Shown here in pieces: positions 33,422 through 44,427 of a stretch of 64,000 bases of DNA. The first letter of the stretch is position 1, and the number at the start of each line of letters is the position of its first letter. The stretch is from Aristolochia californica (lineage: Eukaryota; Streptophyta; Magnoliopsida; Piperales; Aristolochiaceae): NCBI GenBank assembly GCA_029961685.1, contig JARWKL010000002.1, positions 32,890,908 through 32,954,907 of the forward strand, given 5' to 3'. The notes below the pieces were generated by a model, which saw only the letters and a program-made list of their open reading frames with translations, was not told where the DNA came from and ran no database searches. Made by a program: the position numbers and the translations under genes.

Positions 33422-34141
33422 TCACCTCTTAGGTGAGTCCCCCACGAAATAGCAGAGATACATTTCAATGGCTCTATTGACGACCTCTATCTGATCATCA
33501 GTCTGTGGATGGTAGGCTGAAGAAAAGGCTAACGTTGTGCCCTGTAACTTGAAGAGTTCTTTCCAGAAGGTACTTGTAAAGATTGCATCCCTATCACTGG
33601 TAATTGAATTAGGCATCCCATGTAATCGGACAATGTTATCCATAAAAAGTTGAGCAACCTGAGTTGTAGTGTAAGGATGTGTCAGTAGACTAACATGCCC
33701 ATATTTAGAGAAATGATCCACCACTACAAGGATAATAGATTTACCCGACGAAGAGGGAAGTCCATCTATGAAGTCCATAGAAATATCAGACTCGACCTGT
33801 GACGGAAGTTGAAGTGGTTGGAGCAACCCCGCTGGACTTAATGTTTCAGCTTTATTCCGTTGACAAGTCTGACAAGCCGCCACATAATCAGCTATACTGC
33901 GCTTCATGCCCCTCCAATAAAATTCCCTACTGATCCGGAAATATGTTTTCTGTTGGCCCTCATGTGTACTGTCATGGAAGGAGACTAAAATGTTGTTAAT
34001 CAGAGGGGATGTGTGGTGTAGAAAAATTCTGTTTTTGTAGAGGACGAGATTGTCCTGAACCCTCCAATGTGGTCCATTGTCCCCTACTGGATGTCTTGGC
34101 ATAAGGAGATAATATTCGGGTACTGTTGTGCCTCTTCCCAT
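33422..34141 (-). pseudogene. int: G2 integrase zinc finger and core
   Basis: One 239-codon frame. HDSTHEGQQKTYFRI and CQTCQRNKAE form the HHCC finger. Core: MDFIDGLPSSSGKS with catalytic Asp, SDRDAIFTS with the second Asp, and SSAYHPQTDDQIEVVNR with Glu. It ends at DSPKR next to a stop. This is the best-preserved integrase among the chromoviruses here. Confidence 0.88.
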
Positions 34142-34923
34142 ATAGAATCCAGCAAGAGAGCTCTGGGCTGACTAATGGCGTGTAATTGTGGCTCTGGAAC
34201 GTCCCGACGAGATAAGGCATCAGCCCCTACATTCAAACTTCCCGGTTTATACTCGACAGAAAAGTCAAACCCCATAAGCTTACTTAACCAATGCTGTTGT
34301 GGTGAAGTAGTGAGACGCTGCTCAAGAAGATACTTGAGGCTGCAATGATCAGTGCGAATCAAAAAAGAACGTCCCCATAGATAAGGGCGCCAATGCTGTA
34401 TAGCTTTCGCCAATCCAATCAATTCCCTCTCATAAGCTACCAACTTGTGGTGGTGTTGGCCCAGTTCACGGCTAAAATAAGCAATCGGGTGGCCCTGTTG
34501 GTGCAACACTGCGCCAATACCGCCCCTCAAAGCATCACATTCTACTACAAAGGACTCCTCAAACTGGGGAGCTGCAAGCTGGCCATAGCTATGAATAAAT
34601 TTTCTACAATATCCAGCTAGGCCCAAAAATCCTCTTAAGGCTGTAATAGATGTAGGAATAGGCCAATCTGTGACCGCCTGTATCTTACTCTGGTCTACCT
34701 TCACCCCCGATGCTGAAATAACGTGGCCCAAATATGCCACTTTTGATGTGCCCATAGAACATTTTGACCGATTTAAAACCAGATGATGTGAACGTATAAG
34801 AGAAAATACCTAGTGAAGGTGTTGAAGATGTTCTTCCCAACTGTTGCTAGAGACCAAAATATCGTCGAAAAATACCAATACATATTTTCTCAAGACAGAG
34901 GAAAATACCTCATTCATGAGGGC
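34084..34923 (-). pseudogene. pol: G2 RT C-terminal part and RNase H
   Basis: Frame 34755-34084 has LGHVISASGVKV, RGFLGLAGYCRKF and RNase H VVECDALRGGIGAVL, ERELIGLAKAIQHW, RTDHCSLKYLL and VGADALSRRD. A deletion removes about 25 codons between SYGQLAAP and QFEESF. Upstream, at about 34870, the RT motif C reads VFFDDILV and is intact. Confidence 0.87.
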
Positions 34924-35883
34924 CTAGAAGGTGGAAGGCGCATTTGACAGACCAAATGGCATTACGAGGAATTCAAAATGGTCGTGATGCATGCAGAACG
35001 CTGTTTTCTCCACATCTGACGGATGAACTCGGATTTGATGATAGCCAGATTTCAAATAGAGTTTAGTAAAAATAGTAGCTCCATGTAGCTCGTCTAACAG
35101 CTCGTCCACCACTGGAATAGGAAATTTATCTTTAATCGTATGGGCATTGAGTTGTCGGTAATCCACACAAAACCTCCATGACTTATCATGCTTGCGGACT
35201 AGTAATACCAGTGAAGAAAAAGGAGACCTGCTGGGCTGAATAATATCCTGTGCTAACATCTGCTGGCATTGCCTTTCAATCTCATCCTTCTGTAAGTGAG
35301 GGTAACGATACGGACACACCACTACCGGCTCGGTACCCGTTTTCAAACGGATACAGTGATCACAGTGCCTAAGTGGCTGTAAGGCAGTAGGATCTTGAAA
35401 GATATCTTCAAATTCTGTAAGAAAGTGAGATAACTTACATGTGTTTGTGGACTGTACCTGGGCAACCTGTAGTGCGCAGGTGAGTGGTGCTTGTGTGCCA
35501 TGCAATATAATCTGATGTTGGTCCTCTATGAAAGACATGGTCAGAGCTTGGAAATCCCATAGTATTGGTCCCAAGAATTGTAGGCATTTAATTCCTAGCA
35601 CCAAATCGAATCCTGATAGTGGAATCACCAGAAAATTTGCAACAAATTCATATCCCTCAATATCAAAGTGTGTGGCTGGTGATATGCCTACACTAGTAAT
35701 TTTAGCCCCATTGGCTACTGATACAGAAAGACCAGTCTGTTGCTGTACTACTAACCCAAGTTGTTCTGCCTCCTGCTGACTGATGAAATTATGTGTACTA
35801 CCCGAGTCAACTAAAGCCAGTAACTGTAAATGATATAATTGGGCTTTAACCTGCATTGTGCTTGCACTGCATATACCAGTCAT
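34924..35883 (-). pseudogene. pol: G2 protease and RT N-terminal part
   Basis: A 319-codon open frame. The protease site LALVDSGSTHNFIS is intact, then GFDLVLGIKCLQFLGPILWD. RT blocks PYRYPHLQKDEIERQ, SRSPFSS, WRFCVDYRQLN and PFGLSNAPSTF follow. Motif A reads FTKLYLKSGYH where relatives have LDLKSG, so the first catalytic Asp is Tyr. Confidence 0.9.
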
Positions 35884-35981
35884 AGCATGAAGGAAATCTC
35901 TGGACCATCTTGGTCAGTTTCCAATATTTCCTCCTCTAGTGGTATTTCTTCTCCATCCTCCCACAGACATATACTGAATAA

Positions 35982-36424
35982 TCATTTGCAGTGGTGTCCA
36001 ATGGAATACTGTTCATCACAGTTAAAATAGAGGCCCTTGGCCTTTCTCTGGTCCATTTCTTGTCTAGTAAGTTTTATGAAGTAAGGAGCAGGTGGAGCCG
36101 AATTAGAGATGTCTGGGTGTGGGGCTACACTATCTCTAAGAGGTCCATAGGAAGGATTTGGCACAGAGGCATTGTGCCTCCCTGGCCAAGCTCGTTTTCT
36201 GACCAGTGACTCCTTTAGAACACGTTGCTTGTGCTCAATTGCCCTGGCTAAATTCATAGCGTGGTCTAAATCTGTAGGAGCATGTAATTCAACTTCTAAA
36301 TGTAGAGCTTCTATCAAACCAGCAGTAAAAATATGAACATACTATGTGTGGCTAACAAATTGGTTTGCTCGGGCTAACCTTTCCTGGAAGGTCTTTTGGT
36401 ACACCTCTAGTGTTCCAGTTTTTT
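35982..36424 (-). pseudogene. gag: G2 gag C-terminal part
   Basis: Frame 36317-35982 shows LHLEVELHAPTDLDHAMNLARA and a zinc knuckle with its first Cys changed to Tyr (LYFNCDEQYSIGHHC). Upstream sequence to 36424 still shows FQERLARAN. Everything before is deleted. Confidence 0.83.
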
Positions 36425-36439
36425 TGTAATAATATAATA

Positions 36440-36934
36440 TTTTTGTGCTACAATCATTCTCTCAAGAAGCCATTTCTCTCTAGAGATGTGACATTCTTTG
36501 CACAACAACCCTTCTATTCCTTTGCCAATGCCCCACTTGGTTTTCTATAGAAATTGAGTTTTCTAAGCCTATTGTGTTGATTGATGACTCAGTAGCTAAT
36601 GGTCGTGATGATGTACCTGCTCTACCCCCTAAAGCATTGCCTAACACTACAGCTATGAAGTCTTCAGACCCCCTGGGGTAAGTTCTCCATCTTCAACTCC
36701 TATTTTTGGACCTCCATTCGATACCAGAATGATTGCTCTATGGAAAGAGCCTAGGGCATGCACACGAGTATCTACCTCTCACCCTATTGCTAATTCTTTA
36801 TCTACCCATCGGTTATCCCTATCTTGTTGTCAGTTTCTTATCTCTATTTCTTTTGTTGCTATTCCTCATTCTTATTAGGAGACCCTACAACATCCAGGAT
36901 GGAAAGCAAAAATGGATGAAGAGACAACAGCCCG
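36440..36934 (+). pseudogene. pol: Copia fragment C3, left part (integrase end to RT start)
   Basis: It begins inside the integrase C-terminus (CYNHSLKKPFLSRDVTFFA), continues with a Pro-rich linker and ends at MDEETTA, where the G3 LTR begins. Frames are broken. It is similar to the equivalent part of C2 at 25770-26220. Its upstream part is deleted at the junction with G2. Confidence 0.83.
36930..36934 (+). repeat. Target-site duplication GCCCG (left) of G3
   Basis: ACCCG at 43061-43065 differs by one base. Joined flanks restore TTARYENQ, matching HALYENQ in C2. Confidence 0.85.
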
Positions 36935-37818
36935 TGTTGTGGACTCAATAGCACACCGAATCACACAACGAAGAAGACAACAACAACTCACTCAATAGGA
37001 TTTAATTCTTATATTTCTTTGAGTAGGATTTATTTCTTATATTGTTTTAAGTAGGAGTTATTTCTAATTACTTTATATGTAAAGGAATTATGGGGAATTA
37101 TTGTAACCTTAACCCTAAAACTCCTTGACGTGACCTATTTAAAGGAAAGGTATGAATGAAATAGGGAAGCTTTGAGATTTTAGAATAACCTAGTCTAAAC
37201 AGGTTGAGATCACCTCTTGATCTCGAGTTTAGGGTTTACTCCAAAAATCCAACCTATCCTTCACCCCCCATTGTCATCCATATTCACCCAAATTCATCCT
37301 TCATCATCCATACTAAGAAGAGGAGCTTCCTGCCCCTTTTCCAAGCCCAAAGAGAGGGTTCTCCATCTTTATCAACGTCAGCCACCATCAAGGGGTCTAA
37401 CCCTCTTGACGAGCAGCAATTGGGGGAGTTTTCTGCTCATTCACGTAAGGAGATTCATTGTTGTTCCTAAGCTTGGAGCCAGCAAGGAAAGAGAGGGTAA
37501 TCATTCATGCACATGGGCCAAGGCTTGCTACAAGCCAGGTGTACATAGCTTGACTTGCTACAACCAAATCAGGTTTGAAACCCTGATTTCCGTGAGAAGA
37601 AAAAGGTATTTTCCTTACTTTATTTTGGTCAACATTGATGGCTTAATTTCATATATTTAGCAATCAAGATATTGTATCCATCAAGTCTTGTCCACGTGAG
37701 AGAAAACCAGCAAGGAAGGTTTTTTTTTTACCCTCATACCGAGTCCAGCAACTCAGTACCAGTGCTGGATTCACAAATCCCACGCCGTGTTACACGATCC
37801 ATGACTCGGGTCGTAACA
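36935..37818 (+). repeat. 5' LTR of G3
   Basis: TGTTGTGGACTCAATAG to GGTCGTAACA. TTTAAAGG at 37138-37145 may be the TATA equivalent. Matches 42201-43060. The CT-rich and gag-start region (37770-37818) encodes RRVTRSMTRV. Confidence 0.92.
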
Positions 37819-37820
37819 AC

Positions 37821-38527
37821 TTGGTATCAGAGCAGGGTAACATGGGGGATAATATCAACAATGAAGAAATCCAAATCAGGATACAAAAGATAGAAGATAG
37901 CCTTGAAATACAACAACCAGTGTTGGGAAAGGTTTGTGGTTTGGAAGAAGAGATGAGCCGAGTCATCAGCATGCTACAGGAGTTGAAGCCAGAGAGACAT
38001 CAGAGTCCAAAGGTGAGAGAGGTTGCTCAACCATATTACAGAAGAAGGGAGCAGTGGCCTGGGTGGATTGTTGTCCAAGGACCTCAGCATGGAGGCACAG
38101 TCCCAAGGCACACCAAGTTGGAGTTTCCCTCTTTCAATGGTTTTGTGGATCCCTTAATTTGGTTGCATAGATGTGAAATATTTTTTTTTGAACCAAGGGA
38201 CTACTGAATGGGATAAGGTGCAACTAGCCTCTTTCCATATGACAGATGAAGCCATGTTATGGGTTACTCAAGTCGAGAAAGAGAGATCAGGAATGACTTG
38301 GGGAGAATTTAAAAATCTATGCACAGTTAGATTTGGGCCTCCCGCTAACAACAACCCCCTTGGAGAGTTAGTCCTATTGCGACAAACGGGTTCTGTGGAA
38401 CAATATCAAAAACTATTCCAGGAAAAGTTGGCTCATGCTAGTGAGAGGTATTGGTTGACCAGTAGGTCTCAATGAGTATTTACGGCTAGAGGTAGAACTC
38501 TTTAGGCCCACGGATTTAGCTCATGCC
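37821..38527 (+). pseudogene. gag: G3 gag N-terminal and capsid part
   Basis: The current frame can start at 37821 or at 37842 (MGDNINNEEIQIRIQKIEDS), but relatives start upstream in the LTR with RRVTRSM, which here is one base out of phase. Then LEEEMSRVISMLQEL (coiled coil), KLEFPSFNGFVDPLIW and, in another frame from 38173, FHMTDEAMLWVTQVEKE and VRFGPPANNN. Two frameshifts. Confidence 0.85.
37822..37833 (+). other. Primer-binding site of G3
   Basis: TGGTATCAGAGC, three bases after the LTR end. Confidence 0.9.
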
Positions 38528-39898
38528 ATGGAACAACGACAACAGCTGCAGCAATGTAAGCCGGATTGGTCGAGTGAGAGGAACAATTCCTCCACGTGGC
38601 AAGTGCGCCGCTATAATTCCTCTCAAGGAGCAGCTACAACAACACCATCCAAACACACTCTGACTATGACTCGGGTAGCCGATCCCTGCCCTGGTAATTC
38701 TCTACCGAGCTTTATAAAAAAATTGACGAGTGCGGAGATGGCAGAAAGGCGGTCCAAAATTTTTTGTTATAACTGCGATGAGCAGTATCGGGTCGGACAC
38801 CAATGTAAACGATTGTTTTGGCTCGAGGTGGAGGATTCAGAGGATCCAGAGAAACCAAAGGATATTATCGAGGAGGAACCACCAGAGATATCCTTGCATG
38901 CTATTACTGGGCAGAAATCGCCTACTACAATGCAAGTCCGAGCTCATGTCATCGACCGAGAACTAGTGGGACTAGTTGACTTGGGGAGTACACACAATTT
39001 TTTGAGTTTGACAGCCGCAAAGTATCTCCAGCTCCAGATACACACTCATCCAACAGCCACCGTCTCAGTGGCCAATGGCGAGAAGGTCCCTAGCTATGGG
39101 ATTAGTAAGGCGGTAACTTTTTCCATTGGATTTACTTCATTTGATGTGGAATTTTTTGTTATTCCCCTGGTGGGATTTGATATGGTTTTAGGCATTAAAT
39201 GGTTACAAACGTTGGGGCCCATTCTGTGGGACCTTTCGGCTTTAACCATGAGCTTTGATTTGGCCGGAAGTCGAGTGCTCTTACAGGGCTGTCAGGTGGA
39301 CAGGGCCCACCGCATACGCACTTTGCAGACACAGGATCAGCCTGACAGTACTAGTGATGGTCTGGTTAAGGAGTTCTCTGACCTCTTCCAGAAGCCTTCG
39401 GGGTTGCCTCCTGTGAGGCACTGTGACCACAGGATCTGTCTGAAACCAGGTTCTGAGGTAGTGGTCGTGCAACCATACCATTACCCACACCTTCAGAAGG
39501 ACGAGATAGAGCGTCAATGCCATGAGATGTTGAGACACGGTCTTATTCGTCCTAGCCGCTCCCCGTTCTCTTCACCCGTCTTACTTGTGAAGAAACATGA
39601 TGGGACATGGAGGTTCTGCGTGGATTATTGGGAGTTGAACGTGCAAACAGTAAAAGACAAGTTCCCGATTCCGGTAGTGGATGAGCTTCTGGATGAGTTA
39701 CAAGGGTCGTGGTTATTCACTAAACTCGACGTCCATTCGGGATACCATCAGGACCGGATGCACCCCTCTAATATCGAGAAGACGGCGTTTCGCACGCACC
39801 ATGGCCACTTTGAGTTCGTCATCATGTCGTTCGGGTTATCCAATGCACCCTCCACTTTTCAAGCTTTGATGAATGAGGTATTTAGCCCCTATCTTTGA
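38528..39898 (+). pseudogene. gag-pol: G3 gag C-terminus, protease and RT N-terminal part
   Basis: A 456-codon open frame. Zinc knuckle CYNCDEQYRVGHQC (intact CCHC); protease site GLVDLGSTHNFLS, where Ser of DSG is Leu; GFDMVLGIKWLQTLGPILWD; RT blocks RSPFSSPVLLVKKHDG, WRFCVDYWELN (Arg changed to Trp) and FTKLDVHSGYHQ. Ends MNEVFSPYL at a stop. Several changes are CpG decay type. Confidence 0.9.
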
Positions 39899-41076
39899 AA
39901 ATTTGTTCTTGTATTTTTAGATGATATTTTGATATATAGCAAGTTGGTTGAGGAGCACTTGGCACACTTGAGGATTGTTTTCGACTTGTTAAGAGCACAT
40001 CAGCTCTATTTGAAATATTCCAAGTGTTCTTTTGTGGCTTCACATGTGGGGTATCTGGGACACATTATCTCACTTGAGAGGGTTACGGTGGATCCCGATA
40101 AGATCCGAGCTATTCACGAGTGGACGCAACCACAGTCGTGTTCTGCATTACGGGGTTTTCTGGGTCTTGCGGGCTACTACCGCAAATTTATTCAGAACTA
40201 TGGGCCAGTGGCAGCACCATTGACGAGTTTACTCAAGAAAAATTCCTTTATTTGGAATGAGGGGGCCACCACGTCGTTTGTGGCACTCAAAGCTGCCCTC
40301 GCATCCGTGCCAGTATTTCAACTTCCCAACTTCGACGAATTGTTCGTGGTAGAGTGCGATGCTTTGGGTGTGTGCATGGGGGTCGTTTTACAGCAGTTGG
40401 GCCATCCTATTGCGTATTTTAGCAGACAGTTGGCAATCCGCATCACAAGCTGGCAGCCTATGAGCACGAATTGATTGGATTGGCCAAAGCGGTCCAACAT
40501 TGGAGGCCTTATCTTTGGGGCCAGGCTTTTCTCATACGCACGGATCACTACAGCCTTAAATTCCTACTAGAACAGCATTTGACGACGTCACCACAGCAGC
40601 ACTAGATCAGTAAGTTGTTGGGGTTTGACTTCTCGATGGAGTATCGTGTGGGGAGATTAAATAAGGCGGCAGATGCCTTGTCACAGTGTTTTGAAGATCA
40701 GCAATCGGTCTATTCTATCAGCCAGTCTAGATTTCTCATTATGGACTTGGTGCGAGAGGCACATGCCACTAACCCTGCACTGCAGGAACTGCATCAGAAG
40801 ATCTCAGAAGGGACAATGAATGTGAAGTGGTCCATCCAGGATTCACTTATTTATTACAAGCAGCGGATTTTCCTTCCACCTGAGTCCGAGTTGATTCCAG
40901 CTATTCTCTCGACCTACCATGACAGTACACACGAGGGGATCCAGAAGACCTTGCACAGAATTCGAGCTGACCTTTACTGGCAAGCCATGAAACCCTCTAT
41001 GGCAACTTATGTGGGCGACTATCAGGTATGCCAGCGCAACAAATCCGAGCACTTGACTCCAGCCGGTCTTCTCTAG
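39899..41076 (+). pseudogene. pol: G3 RT C-terminal part, RNase H and integrase finger
   Basis: LVFLDDILIYSK (39905-39940) keeps both catalytic Asp. Frame 39929-40474 has RAHQLYLKYSKCSF, LGHIISLERV, RGFLGLAGYYRKF and RNase H VVECDALGVCMG. Frame 40615-41076 has LLGFDFSMEYRVG, KAADALSQ and the finger with HDSTHEGIQKT and CQRNKSEH. One-base deletion near 40430. Confidence 0.87.
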
Positions 41077-41982
41077 CCTCTGGCCCTTCCTACGCAGGTT
41101 TGGGCCGACATTTCAATGGATTTTGTGGAAGGCCTACCCCTGAGCCGGCAAATCCGTACTTTTTTTAGTGGTTGATAGATTCTTCAAGTACGGGCATTTT
41201 ATACCAATGGCACATCCGTATATAGCAACACGGGTTGCTTAGACTTTTCTAGAGCAGATAGTCCGCTTACATGGCATTCCAGAATCCATTGTGAGTGACA
41301 GAGATGCAGTTTTCACGAGCACCTTTTGGCGGGAACTGTTTCGCTTGAGTGAGACGAAATTGAAGTTCTCCTCCACCTATCATCCATAGACAGATAGGCA
41401 GATTGAGGTGGTGAACCGCACCATCGAGATGTATCTACGTTGCTTGGTGGGGGTCGTCCGCGGCAATGGGTTCAATGGCTTCCATGGGCCGAATACTGTT
41501 ACAACACTTCGTTCCACTCTGCATTGCAATCCACTCCTTTTTGGGTTATATATGGCCGGGATCCACCTCGCCTTCTCTCGTACAGCCCAGGGTCCACCCA
41601 CGTGGACACGATTAATCAGGCACTCATAGACAGGGATCTACTGCTACAGAATATCACAGAACGGCTACGACGCGCCCACGCTCGGATGAAGGATGTATAC
41701 GACAGAGGCCACCGTGAGGTCTCTTTTGAGGTTGGGACGTATGTGTGGCTACAGCTCCAGCCCTACCGACAGCAGTCTCTTGCGGGACCTCCACGTCATA
41801 AGCTCTCACCCAGATTTTTTGGGCCGTTTCCCATTCTTCGACGCGTGGGACCAGTCGTCATAAGCTCTCACCCAGATTTTTTGGGCCGTTTCCCATTCTT
41901 CGACGCGTGGGACCAGTCGTCTATCAACTCAAATTACCGGACTCAGCCAAAATTCACGATGTGTTTCATGTATCTCTTTTGA
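41077..41982 (+). pseudogene. int: G3 integrase
   Basis: Core pieces MDFVEGLPLSRQ, VVDRFFKYGHF, SDRDAVFTS and EVVNRTIEMYLR (Glu present) occur in shifting frames with stops. Frame 41440-41982 holds QWLPWAEYCYNTSFHS, VIYGRDPPRLLS, GTYVWLQLQPYRQQS and the GPF block. A 62-bp tandem duplication (41794-41917) shifts the frame inside the GPF region. Confidence 0.85.
41794..41917 (+). repeat. 62-bp tandem duplication in G3 integrase
   Basis: Two adjacent copies, each starting CGTCATAAGCTCTCACCC, with period 62. Not a multiple of three, so it shifts the frame. The copies look identical, so the duplication is recent. Confidence 0.9.
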
Positions 41983-42264
41983 AATCGCATTTCGGAGCAC
42001 AGCCTACATCCACTCCATTCCTACCACCGGTTGATCATGGTGAGGTTACGCGCACGGCTGACCAATGTCCATTGGGAGATTCTCGTTCAGTGGACAGACA
42101 CTGACCCCAACGCTGCAACATGGGAACGTGCGGACATCTTCAAACAAGTCTACCCAGCTTTTGAGCTTGAGGACATGCTCTTTCTCCATGGGGAGGCAAA
42201 TGTTGTGGACTCAATAGCACACCGAATCACACAACGAAGAAGACAACAACAACTCACTCAATAG
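41920..42264 (+). pseudogene. pol: G3 chromodomain-like tail, ending in the 3' LTR
   Basis: IHDVFHVSLLK precedes a frameshift to the frame 42031-42264 with WEILVQWTDTDPNAATWERAD and ELEDMLFLHGE. The frame passes straight into the 3' LTR at 42201 and stops about 21 codons later (QRRRQQQLTQ). Compare G1, which stops 5 codons into its LTR. Confidence 0.85.
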
Positions 42265-43060
42265 GATTTAATTCTTATATTTCTTTGAGTAGGATTTATT
42301 TCTTATATTGTTTTAAGTAGGAGTTATTTCTAATTACTTTATATGTAAGGGCATTATGGGGAATTATTGTAACCCTAACCCTAAAGCTCCTTGATGTGAC
42401 CTATTTAAAGGAAAGGTATGAATGAAATAGGGAAGCTTTGGGATTTTAGAATAACCTAGTCTAAACAGGTTGAGATCACCTCTTGATCTCGAGTTTAGGG
42501 TTTACTCCAAAAATCCAACCTATCCTTCACCCCCCATTGCCATCCATATTCACCCAAATTCATCCTTCATCATCCATACTAAGAAGAGGAGCTTCCTGTC
42601 CCTTTTCCAAGACAAAGAGAGGGTTCTCCCTCTTTATCAATGTCAGCCACCATCAAGGGGTCTAATCCTCTTGACGAGCAGCAATTGGGGGAGTTTTCTG
42701 GTCATTCACGTAAGGAGATTCATTGATGTTCCTAAGCTTGGAGCCAGCAAGGACAGAGAGGGAATCATTCATGCACATGGGCCAAGGCTTGCTACAAGCC
42801 AGGTGTACATAGCTTGACTTGCTACAACCAAATCAGTGAGAAGAAAAAGGTATTCTCCTTACTTTATTTTTGTCAACATTGATGGCTTAATTTCATATAT
42901 TTAGCAATCAAGATATTGTATCCATCAAGTCTTGTCCACATGAGAGAGAAACCAGCAAGGAAGGTTTTTTGTTTACCCTCATATCGAGTCCAGCAACTCA
43001 GTACCAGTGCTGGATTCACAAATCCCATGCCGTGTTACACGATCCATGACTCCCGTAACA
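42201..43060 (+). repeat. 3' LTR of G3
   Basis: TGTTGTGGACTC to CTCCCGTAACA. About 24 bp shorter than the 5' LTR, mainly through loss of GAAACCCTGATTTCC-like sequence near 42835. Confidence 0.92.
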
Positions 43061-43818
43061 ACCCGTTATGAGAATCAGATGTAGTGACTTGTTCCCCTAC
43101 CTTCTGGAAATAAGTTGATGGGTTGTCAATGGGTATTCACTTTAAAACAGAATCTGAATGGTTCTATGGCCCGTCTTAAAGCCCAACTAGTGGCTAAAGG
43201 TGATATTTAGTGTGATGGTATTGATTATGAGAAAGCTTTTTCTCCCATTGCCAAGCTCAACTTGGTACATTTATTATTATCTCTTGTTGCTAACTCTTGT
43301 TGGCCTATTTTTTAGTTAGATGTGAAGAATGCCTTCCTCAATGGTGATATTAAGGATGAAATTTATATGCAACAAACACCTAGATATATGGTTAAGGGAA
43401 AGTTGGTATGCTGGCTAAAAAAAACTATTATATGATTTGAAGCAATCTTTGTGATCCTGGTTTGACAAGTTTAGTCAAGCAATGCTTCGACTCAGGTTCA
43501 AAAGGTCCTCTATGGACTACTCTATATTTTTCAAGCGTACCGAGAAAGGTGTGGTACTACTTTCTATGTACGTGGATGATATTATTTTGACAAGAAGTGA
43601 TACTGATAGCATCAATCAAGTCAAACAGAAGCTATGCAATGAAGTCAAAACAAAAGAATTGGGACCCCTTAAGTACTTTCTTAGTGTTGAGGTTATTCCG
43701 TCTAGGCATGGTATTATCTTATCACAAAGAAAATATATTCTTGAGTTGCTTAAAGAAAAACAAATGATGGGATGTTGCCCTATTAACACCCTGTGGAGAA
43801 GATATAGGCAAGCTTGGG
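43061..43818 (+). pseudogene. pol: Copia fragment C3, right part (reverse transcriptase)
   Basis: RT continues after G3: YENQM, VNGYSL-type shifted sequence, LNGSMARLKAQLVAKG, IDYEKAFSPIAKL, LDVKNAFLNGDIKDEIYMQQ. Frame 43482-43829 has RSSMDYSIFFKRTEKG, the intact catalytic LSMYVDDIILT and LGPLKYFLSVEVI. It ends near GEDIGK-like sequence at 43810, where an A-family LTR begins. Confidence 0.87.
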
Positions 43819-43903
43819 TGTTATTGTAATAATTATTTTGTGCTTTTTTCCTCCTCCTCACTCCTACTAGGGTAAAGGGTATACTTATAATATTTATACT
43901 TTT

Positions 43904-43908
43904 ATCCT
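43904..43908 (+). repeat. Target-site duplication ATCCT (left) of A2
   Basis: Repeated exactly at 49356-49360, next to the right LTR terminus CAACA. Confidence 0.88.
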
Positions 43909-44427
43909 TATTGGAAGATGAGGGCATATTGGAAGATGTGCCATTTTATAAAATAAAAAAATTATACATCATTTGCAGTAAGTTGGGAGTTCATGTTGTT
44001 CTCTCACCCCCAGCTTGAGGGGGAGTTTTGGAAGATAGGGCCCAAGCTCACACGACCAAACAAGACCGACATATCCAAGTGTATTAGAAGATGGGTCCAA
44101 CCCCATAAGACCAAGGAAGACCCATGCAACCAAGAGGTATAGAAGATAGGCTCAAGGCCTAAAGATCAAGGAGAAGGCCCATAGGCCCACATACAATGAT
44201 GACAGGATGGTAAATAAAGGGTCACCTCATAGAGATGGCATTGATATAATTAAGTTAAAATTCTAGGGTTAAAACCTTAAACCCTAAGTTCAAGGGTATT
44301 ATTGTAATATAGTAGTTTCATTAATCTATAAATAGATCTTCAAGGGGAGGGTTAGGACATCAAATTCATAACCTCTTCTTCCTCCCTTTTTCTCCATGAG
44401 CTAAATTCATGAAGTCGTGAAAATCAA
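43909..44427 (+). repeat. 5' LTR of A2
   Basis: It starts TATTGGAAGATG, with an 18-bp tandem duplication of the start (43909 and 43927). A copia-like 3' pol end and polypurine tract lie at 43965-44025. Then 56-bp units start at 44026, 44082 and 44138. TATAAATAG occurs near 44331. The end reads GTCGTGAAAATCAA; the last CA is part of the inverted loop described at 44419-44451. Confidence 0.87.

Larger units (their letters stand above)
32271..36424 (-). mobile_element. Chromovirus G2, minus strand, 5' end deleted
   Basis: A relative of G1 with a different LTR (32271-32719). Domain order on the minus strand is gag C-terminus, protease, RT, RNase H, integrase, chromodomain-like tail, 3' LTR. The gag N-terminus and 5' LTR are missing: homology stops near 36424 at the gag block that reads LVYQKTFQERLA on the minus strand. 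Copia sequence follows directly. Confidence 0.88.
36935..43060 (+). mobile_element. Chromovirus G3 inside C3
   Basis: A 6.13-kb plus-strand element with 884- and 860-bp LTRs, longer than those of G1/G2, and the order gag, protease, RT, RNase H, integrase, chromodomain-like tail. It has more open frame than its neighbours, including one of 456 codons. Confidence 0.92.
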
